From positions 2,119,531-2,183,530 of the forward strand of contig NZ_CP121472.1 in assembly GCF_036208045.1 (NCBI RefSeq): 64,000 bases of DNA. The letters are read 5' to 3'. Below the pieces are notes generated by a model. That model was not told the DNA's origin, did not search any database, and saw only the letters and a program-made list of their open reading frames with translations. A program made the position numbers and the translations under genes. Origin of the DNA: Thiorhodovibrio winogradskyi. Its GTDB lineage: Bacteria > Pseudomonadota > Gammaproteobacteria > Chromatiales > Chromatiaceae. Below, in pieces: positions 55,071-64,000 of the stretch (its first letter is position 1; each line of letters begins with the position of its first letter).

Positions 55071-57224
55071 TCAGGTCCGGTCGGCGACTGATTGGGTCCG
55101 AGCGGATTGTCTCGAGGGAGAAGGGTAGACGCTCGCGAGCAGCAGTGTGTCTAGCGCGGCGCGCTGGCTGTCGGCGCGGTGACGCAGTGTCAGCTCCGTG
55201 GCTTGGCTCTCTTTCAGTGCGCGGCGCAATTGCTCGGCTCCGAGTTCAAACACGCCAAGCTGAGCCTGTTGTTCCGTCAGTGCTTTTTGATCGGGTGCCA
55301 GTGACCGCTCGGCACGCCGGATGGCTGCTTGCAGCCGCGCCGCGCGCCGACCCAGGCGTCCAAAGCGGCCGAGCGCGCCGGTCGCGGCGCGCTGATCCTC
55401 CAGGGTCGCGAGATCGTCGCGCAATCTGTGCAACCTTGGCTGCTTGGCGCTGACCTCGGCCTCCAGGGTTGCAATCGACTGCTTGCTTGCGCTGATCGCG
55501 CGCTCGGTCTCGGCAAGTTCGCGCGCGAGTCCCAGCTGATGCTCATGCTGCGCCTCAAGCTCAGCGCGCAGATGTTCAAGCTCACTGTGCAGCGTCTGGA
55601 TCTGTTCTTCGCGTTGCTCCCGCTCGGCCTGGATTCTGGCGGCGGCCTGCTGCTCGGTCTCGCGGGCGAGTTGGAGCTTGTCGCGCTCACGCAGTTGCTC
55701 GGTTTCATCGCCAAGGCGCGCGCGCATCTGCTCCAGACGCATCTCCAGCTCACGCTCACGCGCCGCGAACTCCGATTCGCGCTGGCGTTGTTCGAGCGCC
55801 AGCTGGCCATCGATTCCCTCGCGGCGGCGGCTGAGTAACTCGCGCTCATGCGCCTGGTCGGCATGCATGCGCGCCAGGCGCCTCTGGGCTTCGATCTTGG
55901 CGCGGTGAGTCGCGACAAAGGCCTCGGGGTCGCGCTGCCACTGCCGCCAAAGGCGTGCGAAGTCGCTGGGGGTCAGGCGCCGCGCCGGGTCGTCATGCTG
56001 TTCGAAACCAGGGATATCCGCGAGTCCGCCTTTGAGATACTGGGGATATTGGGTCTGGATGCTTTCGCTGTAATAGGTTTGCACCGCCCGTGGCTCGAAC
56101 AACTTAAGCGCGATGAGGGAGAAAAACAGAATGCCGAGCGCGGCCTGGGCAAAGCCATCGACGGTCTCGAAATGCGGGACGCCTTTTTCGGCGGGACTCT
56201 CGCGCAGCGCATTCAGCCCCTTGGATCGCGCCGCGAAGGTGAGTGCTGGCGGTGCGGCCGGCGGTTGCTCGGCTTCGACCTCGGTGGTGATGCGCCCCAG
56301 CAGGGCTTGTTGTTGCGTTCTTAATTCGGTTAGGGCGTCATTGAGGGTATCAAGCCGCTGTTGCAGCGCGTCGATACTAGCGTCGATGGGCGCCATGCGT
56401 TCGCTCAGTTCAGCGCGCTTGCTAGCCAGGGTATCCGCCAGTTGATCCGCGCGCTCCGTCCACTTGCGCGCCTCAGGGCCATATCCTTCCCGTCGACCAT
56501 CGCGCCCAAGCACTTCGTCCCCCACGCGCCTGCGCGCCTCGGCCAGGTCTTGCGTCAGCACTTGCACTTCCGGCTGATACTCGGCGCTCAGCCGTTCCCG
56601 ACGTGCGCGCTCGTCCTCAAGCGTCTGACGGGTTGCGCTGATTTGTTGCTCCAAATCCTGAATGCGGGCGGGGTAGCCAGCGCCCTCCTGGGCGGCGCGG
56701 GCCTCGACTTGCTCCCTGAGTTCACCAGCACGCTGGTCAAAATACTGCTCAACCCGCGCCTGATGCCAGGCGGCGATATCATCGGCGCGGATGAGCTTCT
56801 CGATAAAAGGCGCGGTGACATAGAGTGAGATGGCCACAATTGCGACACGCGCCAGTAGACCGATGAGCCAGCGTAGCATGGGGCCTGCCGCTCTCAACCT
56901 TGCCTTGCCGGGATGGGCATTCAGGCTGGGCTTCTCGGACATAATGAGCGAGCTGTCGAGGATCCAGATCACCGCGAATAGCAGAGCAAACAGAAAGAGG
57001 CCGACGGGCGGCCCCAGCCAGGCGCTGGCCGCTGGTACCATCGAGAAACCCACGGCACCCCAGACAAAGCCCTCGATACTGGCCATTAAAAAAATCAGCA
57101 CGCGCGCTGAACCTATCCAGGCCGCTGCCGCGGGCGTTAGCAGCGAGTCTCCATAGGGTTTTAGCCGCAGGTAATCGATAAGGCGCATGATCAGGCTCAA
57201 TCGCGATACATGTTGAGCCTTCAT
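55071..57224 (-). CDS. DUF4407 membrane protein with long coiled coil
   Basis: This protein of about 717 residues has three to four N-terminal membrane helices (VLIFLMASIEGFVWGAVGFS, LFLFALLFAVIWILDSSLIM, LARVAIVAISLYVTAPFIEK). A coiled coil in the periplasm follows (about 190-330), then a further membrane segment (ALGILFFSLIALKLFEP) and a very long alanine/glutamate/arginine-rich coiled coil. This is the DUF4407 layout, which is of unknown function. The frame stays open to 57389, but AT-rich promoter-like DNA lies before the ATG at 57224; the ATG at 57188 (MRLIDYLRL) is also possible. It converges on the sensor kinase. Confidence 0.8.
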   Translation of the reverse strand: MKAQHVSRLSLIMRLIDYLRLKPYGDSLLTPAAAAWIGSARVLIFLMASIEGFVWGAVGFSMVPAASAWLGPPVGLFLFALLFAVIWILDSSLIMSEKPSLNAHPGKARLRAAGPMLRWLIGLLARVAIVAISLYVTAPFIEKLIRADDIAAWHQARVEQYFDQRAGELREQVEARAAQEGAGYPARIQDLEQQISATRQTLEDERARRERLSAEYQPEVQVLTQDLAEARRRVGDEVLGRDGRREGYGPEARKWTERADQLADTLASKRAELSERMAPIDASIDALQQRLDTLNDALTELRTQQQALLGRITTEVEAEQPPAAPPALTFAARSKGLNALRESPAEKGVPHFETVDGFAQAALGILFFSLIALKLFEPRAVQTYYSESIQTQYPQYLKGGLADIPGFEQHDDPARRLTPSDFARLWRQWQRDPEAFVATHRAKIEAQRRLARMHADQAHERELLSRRREGIDGQLALEQRQRESEFAARERELEMRLEQMRARLGDETEQLRERDKLQLARETEQQAAARIQAEREQREEQIQTLHSELEHLRAELEAQHEHQLGLARELAETERAISASKQSIATLEAEVSAKQPRLHRLRDDLATLEDQRAATGALGRFGRLGRRAARLQAAIRRAERSLAPDQKALTEQQAQLGVFELGAEQLRRALKESQATELTLRHRADSQRAALDTLLLASVYPSPSRQSARTQSVADRT

Positions 57225-57475
57225 ACTACAGCGATAAAAGCTTTGAATCCAATTGAATAATTTGATTTTTTTATTCTGAAGGATGAGACCTTGGGAGTGA
57301 TTGGACAACTTCTTGGCGAAATCCCGAACAGCGCATGACGCTTGGTTATCCGGCACTTCGGCTTGCTGACGCCAGGATTTTCTTGCCATGAGGACTGAGC
57401 AATCGCCCGGGGTGGAGCACAGGGAAGGGGTTTAGCCTTCAGTGTTTAGAGTGGAACCACCAATGGAGAGACAGC

Positions 57476-58987
57476 ATGAAAGACGGGGTTATCCTCTCGA
57501 TCGATCAGGGCACCACCGGCTCTACGGCGCTGCTGTTCGACCATGCCGGGCAGATCCGCGCGCGCGCCTACTCGGAATTCAGCCAGCATTACCCCAAGCC
57601 GGGCTGGGTGGAGCACGATGCCGAGGAGATTATTCTGGTCACCATGAAGGTGATCGCCGAGGCCTTGCGTACCGGCGGCATCCTGGCCAACGACATCCAG
57701 GCCATTGGTATCACCAATCAGCGTGAGACGGTGGTGCTGTGGGAGCGCGCCAGCGGCAAACCCATTGGTCGCGCCATTGTCTGGCAGGATAGACGCACGG
57801 CGGATACCTGTGCCGAGCTCAAGGCCGAGGGCCACACCGAGTTGTTCCAGCGCAAGACCGGCCTGGTGATCGACCCCTATTTTTCCGCTACCAAGGTCAA
57901 ATGGATGCTTGACAACACGCCCGGCCTTCGTAAACGCGCCGAGCGCGGGGAGATCTGCTTCGGCACCATCGATTCCTGGCTGGTGTTTCGCCTCACCGGC
58001 GGCAAGCGCCATCTCACCGATTATTCCAACGCCTCGCGTACCCTGCTCTACAACATCCGCGAGCTGTGTTGGGACCAAGAGCTGCTCGCGCTCTTGGAGA
58101 TCCCCGCCAAGATGCTGCCCGAGGTTCGGCCGTCCTCGGAGGTCCATGGCGAGACCGATCCGCAGATGTTCTTTGGCACCCGGGGTATTCCCCTTGCCGG
58201 CATCGCCGGCGATCAGCAGGCGGCGCTCTTCGGGCAGGCCTGCTACCAGCGCGGCATGGCCAAGAACACCTATGGCACTGGCTCTTTCGTGCTGATGAAC
58301 ACTGGCACCGATGCGGTGGTCAGCCAGGAGCAACTGCTGACCACCATCGCTTGGGGCCTGGGTGACCAGCCGGTCGAATACGCACTGGAAGGCGCCATTT
58401 TCGTCACCGGCGCGGCGGTGCAATGGCTACGCGATGGCTTAGGCATGATCGAGCACGCCAGCGAGACACGCGAGCTGGCGCGCTCAGTGCCCGAGAACGA
58501 GGATGTCTACTTCGTGCCAGCCCTGGCTGGGCTGGGCGCCCCGCACTGGGACCCCTATGCACGCGGACTGCTGATTGGCCTCACCCGTGGCACCAGCCGC
58601 GGCCATGTCGCGCGCGCGGTGCTGGAGAGCATGGCCTATCAGACGCGCGATGTAATCGAGGCCATGGAGCGTGACTCCGGCATCACCCTCAAGGAACTGC
58701 GCTGCGACGGCGGCGCCTCGGTGAATTCCGTGCTGATGCAGTTCCAGTCCGACATCCTCGGCGTGAAGGTGGAGGTGCCGAGCATCATCGAGACCACCGC
58801 GCTTGGCGCCGCCTATCTGGCCGGTCTCGCGGTCGGTTTCTGGGAGAGCCGTGATGAGATCGCGAACCAATGGGACCTGGACGTGCGCTATCACCCGCGC
58901 ATCGACGAGGCCAAGCGCGAGAAGTTGTTCAAGCGCTGGCATCGCGCGGTGGAGCTGGCCAAAGGTTGGGCGAAGGATGAAGCATGA
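57476..58987 (+). CDS. glpK: glycerol kinase
   Basis: This 503-residue FGGY kinase converts glycerol and ATP to sn-glycerol 3-phosphate. It has the N-terminal phosphate-binding turn [46 protein letters not shown] and the C-terminal ATP-binding [19 protein letters not shown]. Length matches the 502-residue E. coli enzyme. GGAGA lies 6 nt before the ATG. No glpF or glpD is adjacent; a FadL-type outer membrane protein follows, which would fit use of lipid-derived glycerol. Confidence 0.95.
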   Translation: MKDGVILSIDQGTTGSTALLFDHAGQIRARAYSEFSQHYPKPGWVEHDAEEIILVTMKVIAEALRTGGILANDIQAIGITNQRETVVLWERASGKPIGRAIVWQDRRTADTCAELKAEGHTELFQRKTGLVIDPYFSATKVKWMLDNTPGLRKRAERGEICFGTIDSWLVFRLTGGKRHLTDYSNASRTLLYNIRELCWDQELLALLEIPAKMLPEVRPSSEVHGETDPQMFFGTRGIPLAGIAGDQQAALFGQACYQRGMAKNTYGTGSFVLMNTGTDAVVSQEQLLTTIAWGLGDQPVEYALEGAIFVTGAAVQWLRDGLGMIEHASETRELARSVPENEDVYFVPALAGLGAPHWDPYARGLLIGLTRGTSRGHVARAVLESMAYQTRDVIEAMERDSGITLKELRCDGGASVNSVLMQFQSDILGVKVEVPSIIETTALGAAYLAGLAVGFWESRDEIANQWDLDVRYHPRIDEAKREKLFKRWHRAVELAKGWAKDEA

Positions 58988-59168
58988 AGTGTACTTGGTG
59001 GTGCCGCGCGAGCATATCCAGCAGGCGGAGGGGCGGTTGCTTGCCTGCGAGATGCTCTTCGGCGACCAGACACAGGCGCGCCATGATGAATATTTCCGTG
59101 TTGAGCGCGAGATTGCGACTCACTCGGGTCACCATGGCGATAATCGAATACTTGAGTTTTTTCATTGA
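58977..59168 (+). CDS. small hypothetical protein overlapping glpK
   Basis: This 63-residue frame starts at the ATG at 58977, inside the last codons of glpK. It reads [47 protein letters not shown]. The composition looks like a real soluble protein. An 11-nt overlap is common in operons, but the ribosome site (GGGCGAAGG) is weak. It could also be the stub of a longer gene whose 3' end was lost. Confidence 0.35.
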   Translation: MKHEVYLVVPREHIQQAEGRLLACEMLFGDQTQARHDEYFRVEREIATHSGHHGDNRILEFFH

Positions 59169-59329
59169 CAATTCTCGACGCAAGCCCGAATACAGCCTAT
59201 GATGACGGCCGGGTTACGGCCTGCTCTTGGAGCACCACTCGCTTCCAACGTAGGCATGTACCTGAGTATTAAAGAAAACGGAAGGTCACTGCAGAAGTTT
59301 CACTGCCTTAAGAGGAGCAATACAAGAGC

Positions 59330-60733
59330 ATGAAGTCTAAAACACTTGCTGCCGCCATCACTGTTGCCTGTTCGGTGCTCGTACCGTCAATCGCTCAGGC
59401 CACCAATGGCTATTTTTCACACGGCTACGGCACCAAGAACAAGGGCATGGCCGGCGCGGGTACCGCGCTGCCCCAAGATGCGATGATCTCCGCTGTCAAT
59501 GTCGCGGGCGTCGTCTGGGTTGATCGACGCATGGATGTGGGTCTGACGCTCTTCAGCCCGCACCGGGAATATACCCAGAGATCCTCGACTAACAACTTCC
59601 CGCCCGCGGCTATCGCTGGTGGCATGGCACCGCCTTGGCCAGTTCCCGTGGGCAGCAACCCGGACTTTACCGGGACAGTCGACAGCGAAGAAAATTTCTT
59701 CCTGATTCCACATTTTGCCTATGCACACCCGCTTGATGATAGCAGTGCTCTGGGGGTCTCTCTCTACGGCAACGGGGGCATGAACACCAGCTATGATCGC
59801 AAAGATACCACCGCATTGCCCGGCACACCGGGTGCGACAGGTCTTGGGACCTATGGCGGCGCCATGGCAACCCCCGCGGCGGCCTCGACGGGTGTCGACC
59901 TCTCACAGCTTGCGCTCAATCTAAATTACTCGCGCAAACTGACCGATGATTTCTCCCTTGGTGGCGGACTGATCCTGTCCTATCAGCGTTTCAAAGCTCG
60001 GGGACTAACCCCCTTTGGCATGCTGGTGAGCGATGGCAACCCGGATAACCTCAGCAACAAAGGCTATGAGGGTGTCTTTGGTTGGGGCGCTCAAATAGGC
60101 GCGTTGTGGAAAGTCAATGAACAGTTTTCAATTGGCGCCGCCTACCAGACCAAGATTGATTTCGAGCCCTTCGACGATTACTCCGATCTATTTGCCGGCA
60201 AGGGCGATCTGGACGCTCCAGCCTTTGTCAATGTTGGCCTAGCCTTCAAGCCGCGGCAGGACATCACCCTTGCCTTCGATATTCAGCATATCTGGTACAG
60301 CGATGTCGACGCCCTTGGCAACAATACCACCTCGAATCTCAGTCTTTGCCTGGCGGGGCAGACGCAGCACTGCCTTGGCGCCAACGATGGCCCTGGGTTC
60401 GGCTGGGAAGACATGACGGTCTATAAGTTCGGAGTCCAGTGGGACTACAAGCCCGATCTCACCTTCCGTGCTGGCTATAGCTACGGCGAGCAACCCGTCC
60501 CCTCGGAAAGTGTGTTATTCAATGTGCTGGCTCCGGCGGTGATCGAACAGCATTTCACGCTGGGCTTGACCAAGCAGATCGGCAAGAACATGGAACTTAA
60601 CTTTGCCGGCATGTACGCACCCAAAAACGACGTTGATTGTGGCTGTTCGCTGCCGTTCTCCGGCGGTGCCGACTCAATCAATATCGCCATGAGCCAGTGG
60701 GAACTCGAAATGAGCGTCGGGCTGCGCTTCTGA
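59330..60733 (+). CDS. FadL/TodX-type outer membrane transport protein
   Basis: This 467-residue outer-membrane protein has a signal peptide (MKSKTLAAAITVACSVLVPS, cleaved near AQAT). The mature part opens NGYFSHGYGTKNKGMAGAGT, the N-terminal hatch signature of FadL/OmpP1 long-chain fatty acid and hydrocarbon porins, which includes the NxxG-like turn and GMAGAGTA. Alternating aromatic beta strands follow and it ends in EMSVGLRF, with the terminal Phe needed for Bam-mediated assembly. It should let hydrophobic substrates cross the outer membrane. AGGAG lies 14 nt before the ATG. The gene is probably monocistronic. Confidence 0.9.
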   Translation: MKSKTLAAAITVACSVLVPSIAQATNGYFSHGYGTKNKGMAGAGTALPQDAMISAVNVAGVVWVDRRMDVGLTLFSPHREYTQRSSTNNFPPAAIAGGMAPPWPVPVGSNPDFTGTVDSEENFFLIPHFAYAHPLDDSSALGVSLYGNGGMNTSYDRKDTTALPGTPGATGLGTYGGAMATPAAASTGVDLSQLALNLNYSRKLTDDFSLGGGLILSYQRFKARGLTPFGMLVSDGNPDNLSNKGYEGVFGWGAQIGALWKVNEQFSIGAAYQTKIDFEPFDDYSDLFAGKGDLDAPAFVNVGLAFKPRQDITLAFDIQHIWYSDVDALGNNTTSNLSLCLAGQTQHCLGANDGPGFGWEDMTVYKFGVQWDYKPDLTFRAGYSYGEQPVPSESVLFNVLAPAVIEQHFTLGLTKQIGKNMELNFAGMYAPKNDVDCGCSLPFSGGADSINIAMSQWELEMSVGLRF

Positions 60734-60846
60734 TCTCGCTCGACGCGGCACCAATTCTGCGTCCGTCCAGTCGCCGATCACCAGCAAGGCCATCGGCGTT
60801 CTGGCGTTTCCCCCCCGTTCCGCGCGCATGAGACTCACCCAAGGTA

Positions 60847-61776
60847 TCAACCGTCCGCATTAATGCGCGCGATCAATTCCTGCAGAACAATCTCAGCGCG
60901 TTCAGTGTCGATCTGACAGGTTCCGGCCGCCTGATGCCCGCCGCCGCCATAGGCAAGCATCAGCTCGCCGACATTGGTATTGGAACTCCGATCAAAGATG
61001 GATTTGCCCGTGGCCAGCACCGTATTCTGCTGCTTTAGCCCCCACATCACGTGAATTGAGATGTTGCACTGGGGGAAAAGTGCATAAATCATGAAGCGAT
61101 TGCCGGCCCAGATAGTCTCTTCGCCGCGCAGGTCGAGCACCACCAGGTTGCCGTGCACGGTCGCGCAGCGCTGAATTTGTTCTTTGAACCTGGGCTCCTG
61201 CTCAAAATACAAATCGACTCGCTCGCGTACGTCGGGCAGGGCGAGGATTTCATCAATGCCGTGATTTTTGCAGTAGTCGATCAGATCCATCATGAGCGCG
61301 TAATTGGAGATGCGGAACTCCCTGAAGCGTCCCAGACCGGTGCGCGCGTCCATCAGGAAATTCAGTAGCACCCAGCCTTGAGGATGTAGCACTTCATCGC
61401 GCTCGAACTGGGCTGCGTCGCCTTTGTCGACCGCCGCCATCATCTCGTCCCAGGCAACGGGAAAGGCGTCGTGGCCGCCATAATGGCGCCAGACCACGCG
61501 CGCTGCCGAAGGCGCGTCCGGGTCGATGATGTGGTTGTCGCGCTTTTCGTTGCGCAGTGTTTCGGACAGGTGATGGTCGAAGGCCAGATGCACGCCCTCG
61601 ACATAGGGCAGGTTGGTGGTGATGTCTTGATTGGTGATCTCGATTTTGCCGTCTTGCATATCCTTGGGATGGACGAACTTGATGTCGTCAATCAAATCCA
61701 GATGCTTGAGCAGGACCGCGCAGACCAGACCATCGAAATCGCTGCGGGTGACGAGACGAAAGGATTGTTGTGACAT
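60847..61776 (-). CDS. DHH-family phosphoesterase/exopolyphosphatase-like protein
   Basis: This 309-residue enzyme belongs to the DHH/DHHA1 superfamily. The DHH part has SDFDGLVCAVLLKHL, LAFDHHLSET (the name-giving DHH, metal ligands) and a conserved Asp in AAVDKGDAAQ. The DHHA1 part ends with the substrate-binding GGGGHQAAGT. Such enzymes hydrolyse short oligonucleotides, cyclic dinucleotide products or polyphosphate; which applies here cannot be read from sequence. It starts 44 nt after the P-type ATPase stop on the same strand and may be read with it. Confidence 0.85.
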   Translation of the reverse strand: MSQQSFRLVTRSDFDGLVCAVLLKHLDLIDDIKFVHPKDMQDGKIEITNQDITTNLPYVEGVHLAFDHHLSETLRNEKRDNHIIDPDAPSAARVVWRHYGGHDAFPVAWDEMMAAVDKGDAAQFERDEVLHPQGWVLLNFLMDARTGLGRFREFRISNYALMMDLIDYCKNHGIDEILALPDVRERVDLYFEQEPRFKEQIQRCATVHGNLVVLDLRGEETIWAGNRFMIYALFPQCNISIHVMWGLKQQNTVLATGKSIFDRSSNTNVGELMLAYGGGGHQAAGTCQIDTERAEIVLQELIARINADG

Positions 61777-61819
61777 TGAGACTTCTCCGGCTGTCGTGGG
61801 GGATATGTTAAAAATTCGG

Positions 61820-64000
61820 CTAAAACCGCGAACGCAGGCGTTTCCATGCCTGGCGCAGATACTTGTCGGCCTCGATTGCCAGCAGGCTGGGCAGGAAGCA
61901 CAGTAGGATCAGCGGCCACCACAGGATGGGAAAATCGGCCGTCTTGAACCAGCTTGAGGTCGCTGGTGCGAAGGTTGGAATCAGCCGGATGGCGATGCTA
62001 AGGCCCACGCCGGCGAGCAGCCACTTGTTGCTGTAAGGGCTGAAGCTGAACACCGATTGGTCGATGGAACGCGCCGAGAAGACATAGCCAAAATGCGCGA
62101 ACAAAATGGCCCAGAAGGCGGCCGTTTGCGCCTGGGTCAGTAGCAGCGGATCGACCAGTTCGCCGTTGACCAGGGCGGGAGAGCCAAAAAAGTAATAGAT
62201 GCCGAAGCCGGGCAGGGAGATGGCGATGCCGAGCAGGATGACGCGCTGAATAAAGAGTCCATCGATGATGTTGGCCTTGGCGTCGCGCGGCGGATGCGAC
62301 AGCAGACCGCGTTCCTTGGGTTCCATCATCAGCGGCAGGGTCAGCAGCAGGGAATCGAGCAGGTTGATCCACAAAATCTGAATGGGCTCAAGTACAAAGC
62401 GCTCGCCAAACAGAGGCACATAAGCGGCCAAAATGATCGCGCCCATGATCAGCAGTGCCTGGGCGGCATTGGTCGGCAGGGTATAGAGAATGGCCTTTTG
62501 CAGGTTCTTCCAGGCATGGCGGCCTTCCTCGACGGCGGTGACGATGGTGGCGAAATTATCATCGGCCAGCACCATGTCGGCGGCCTGACGCGCCACCTCG
62601 GTGCCTTCCTTGCCCATGGCCACGCCGATGTCGGCCTGCTTGAGTGCCGGCGCGTCATTGACACCATCGCCGGTCATGGCCACCACATGGCCATTGGCCT
62701 GGAAGGCGGCGGCGATTTGCTGCTTGTGCTCGGGCGCGACCCGGGCGAAGACCGAGACGGCTTCGACCTCCCGGCGCAGTTGCTCCGGGTCCATGTCATT
62801 GAGGTCGGTCCCAGCCAGGACTCGGTCCGCTGGAATGCCAAGCTGAGCGGCCACCGCCTGGGCGGTCAGGGGGTGGTCGCCGGTGACCATGACGGTGCGA
62901 ATGCCCGCTGACTTGCAGTTGGCCACCGCCTGTTTCGCGCTTTCCTTGGGCGGGTCGATCATGCCCTGTAGGCCGGCGAAGCAGAGGTCGTGCAGATCCT
63001 CGTGTAGCAGATCGGCATGATCGTTCGGCACTCGCTTGAAGGCGAAGCCCAGGGTGCGCAGCGCCTGGCGGGCGAAGGTTCTGGCCGCCTCAAGATAGGC
63101 CTCGCGGTTGAGATGGGTCTCGCTCCCATCGGCGTCCGTGGCGCTGGCGCACATCTCCAACAGAATCTCCGGCGCGCCTTTAACAAAGAGATAGCGCTCG
63201 CCCTGATAGTCGGCCAGCACCGCCATGTATTTGGTGGTCGAATCGAAGGGGATCTCCTCGACGCGCTGCTGGCGGTCCTTGTTGAGACCCGCCTTGGCCC
63301 CGGAGATCAGCAGGGCGATCTCGGTCGGGTCGCCGATGCTGTGGCCTTCGTCGTTGAGATGGGCGTTGTTGCAGAAAAAGCCGATCTCCAGCAGTCGGCG
63401 CAGTGCCGGATGGGCGGCCGCGTCAATGGGCGCGCCGTCCTGGGAGAACTGGCCGTGCAGGTCGTAGCCAACACCCGAGACCCCAAAGGCCTGCCCGGCG
63501 GCGAAGACATCGGTCACAGTCATGCGGTTTTCGGTCAGGGTGCCGGTTTTGTCCGAGCAGATCACCGAGGTCGCCCCAAGGGTTTCGGCGGCTGGCAAAT
63601 TGGCGACAATGGCGTTCTTGGCTGCCATGGCGTTGCCGGACTTGGCCAGCACCGCGGTGACCAGCGCCGGGAGCATCTCCGGAATGGCGGCCACCACCAG
63701 GGAAATGGCGCCAAGCAGGCTGTAGGAAATCTCGTAGCCGAGGTAGATGCCAACGACAAAGTTGACCGCGCCAATGCTCATGATGGCGATGATCAGCGTT
63801 TTGATGAAGCGCGCGAGCTTGCGTTGCAAGGGGGTGGAATGGGCTGCCGCGGCCTTGACCATGCCGGCGATCTCGCCAAAGATCGTTTTGTCGCCGATCT
63901 CCACCACTACCGCCTTGGCGGTGCCCTGGGTCAGGTAGGTGCCGGAAAAGCCCATGTTTTTCTGGTCCCCGGGGACCACCTGATCGCCTTCGATGGGCGT
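61820..64000 (-). CDS. cation-transporting P-type ATPase (PMA/SERCA type), partial
   Basis: The 3' 727 codons of the gene are present; the frame is open to the right edge. The part of the actuator domain seen starts at GDKTIFGEIAG. The phosphorylation site CSDKTGTLTENRMT, the nucleotide-binding KGAPE, MVTGDHPLTA and the hinge TGDGVNDAPALKQADIGVAM are intact. C-terminal helices follow (NLQKAILYTLPTNAAQALLI, QILWINLLDSLLLTLPLMME). It should pump Ca2+, Mg2+, Na+ or H+ out of the cytoplasm; the ion cannot be decided without the N-terminal helices. It is paralogous to the dead fragment at 45579. Confidence 0.92.
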   Translation of the reverse strand, partial: TPIEGDQVVPGDQKNMGFSGTYLTQGTAKAVVVEIGDKTIFGEIAGMVKAAAAHSTPLQRKLARFIKTLIIAIMSIGAVNFVVGIYLGYEISYSLLGAISLVVAAIPEMLPALVTAVLAKSGNAMAAKNAIVANLPAAETLGATSVICSDKTGTLTENRMTVTDVFAAGQAFGVSGVGYDLHGQFSQDGAPIDAAAHPALRRLLEIGFFCNNAHLNDEGHSIGDPTEIALLISGAKAGLNKDRQQRVEEIPFDSTTKYMAVLADYQGERYLFVKGAPEILLEMCASATDADGSETHLNREAYLEAARTFARQALRTLGFAFKRVPNDHADLLHEDLHDLCFAGLQGMIDPPKESAKQAVANCKSAGIRTVMVTGDHPLTAQAVAAQLGIPADRVLAGTDLNDMDPEQLRREVEAVSVFARVAPEHKQQIAAAFQANGHVVAMTGDGVNDAPALKQADIGVAMGKEGTEVARQAADMVLADDNFATIVTAVEEGRHAWKNLQKAILYTLPTNAAQALLIMGAIILAAYVPLFGERFVLEPIQILWINLLDSLLLTLPLMMEPKERGLLSHPPRDAKANIIDGLFIQRVILLGIAISLPGFGIYYFFGSPALVNGELVDPLLLTQAQTAAFWAILFAHFGYVFSARSIDQSVFSFSPYSNKWLLAGVGLSIAIRLIPTFAPATSSWFKTADFPILWWPLILLCFLPSLLAIEADKYLRQAWKRLRSRF

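Noticed and set aside
1-64000. tRNA or rRNA genes and tmRNA
   Set aside because: No cloverleaf with a TTCGANNC-type arm or rRNA-like stretch was noticed on either strand by eye; a covariance-model scan was not possible.

Overview
The window is GC-rich chromosomal DNA from a gammaproteobacterium. A purple sulfur bacterium of the Chromatiaceae type is the best guess. This is inferred from the style of the large hybrid sensor kinases, the DsrC-like proteins and the housekeeping genes; no rRNA or other marker gene is present to prove it. No tRNA, rRNA or CRISPR array was found.

Layout. (1) 1-4641, minus strand: a 6-carboxytetrahydropterin synthase-like gene cut by the window edge, a zinc-type dehydrogenase, an MdoH-type glucosyltransferase and a membrane-bound dynamin-like GTPase. 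(2) 5464-18687, plus strand: a signalling block. It holds a PAS hybrid kinase, a membrane-anchored unknown, a PAS-LuxR regulator, and a tightly coupled set of two paralogous hybrid kinases with Hpt domains, an HD-GYP c-di-GMP phosphodiesterase and a REC-HATPase protein. (3) 18688-21029: decayed mobile DNA (Rpn nuclease fragment, transposase remnant, inverted repeat) and a 24-bp tandem repeat. (4) 21147-30562: a probable defence cassette. A methyltransferase, a nuclease-helicase fusion, a TPR/acidic-linker protein and a SNF2 helicase run on the minus strand. A WYL regulator and a small translationally linked partner run divergently. (5) 30559-32510: a small Cys-repeat secreted protein and a gene graveyard with remains of TrmO-like, YyaL-like and SRAP-like genes. 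(6) 32511-43323: two divergent giant chemotaxis-type kinases (CheB-CheR-PAS-kinase-REC, and a CheR-PAS-kinase-REC form lacking CheB), a 36-residue membrane peptide and a FixJ-type regulator. (7) 43760-46816: a dead LysR gene divergent from two tandem DsrC-like proteins that lack the redox cysteines, then a broken P-type ATPase. (8) 47278-64000: mainly housekeeping and membrane genes (REC-AraC regulator, two alpha/beta hydrolases, AI-2E transporter-family protein, periplasmic-binding sensor kinase, DUF4407 coiled-coil protein, glycerol kinase, FadL-type porin, DHH phosphoesterase and a cation P-type ATPase cut by the right edge).

The strongest candidates for an undescribed system are the WYL-controlled methyltransferase / nuclease-helicase / TPR / SNF2 cassette and the tandem cysteine-less DsrC-like pair. 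All functional statements rest on motif reading by eye; no database search was run.
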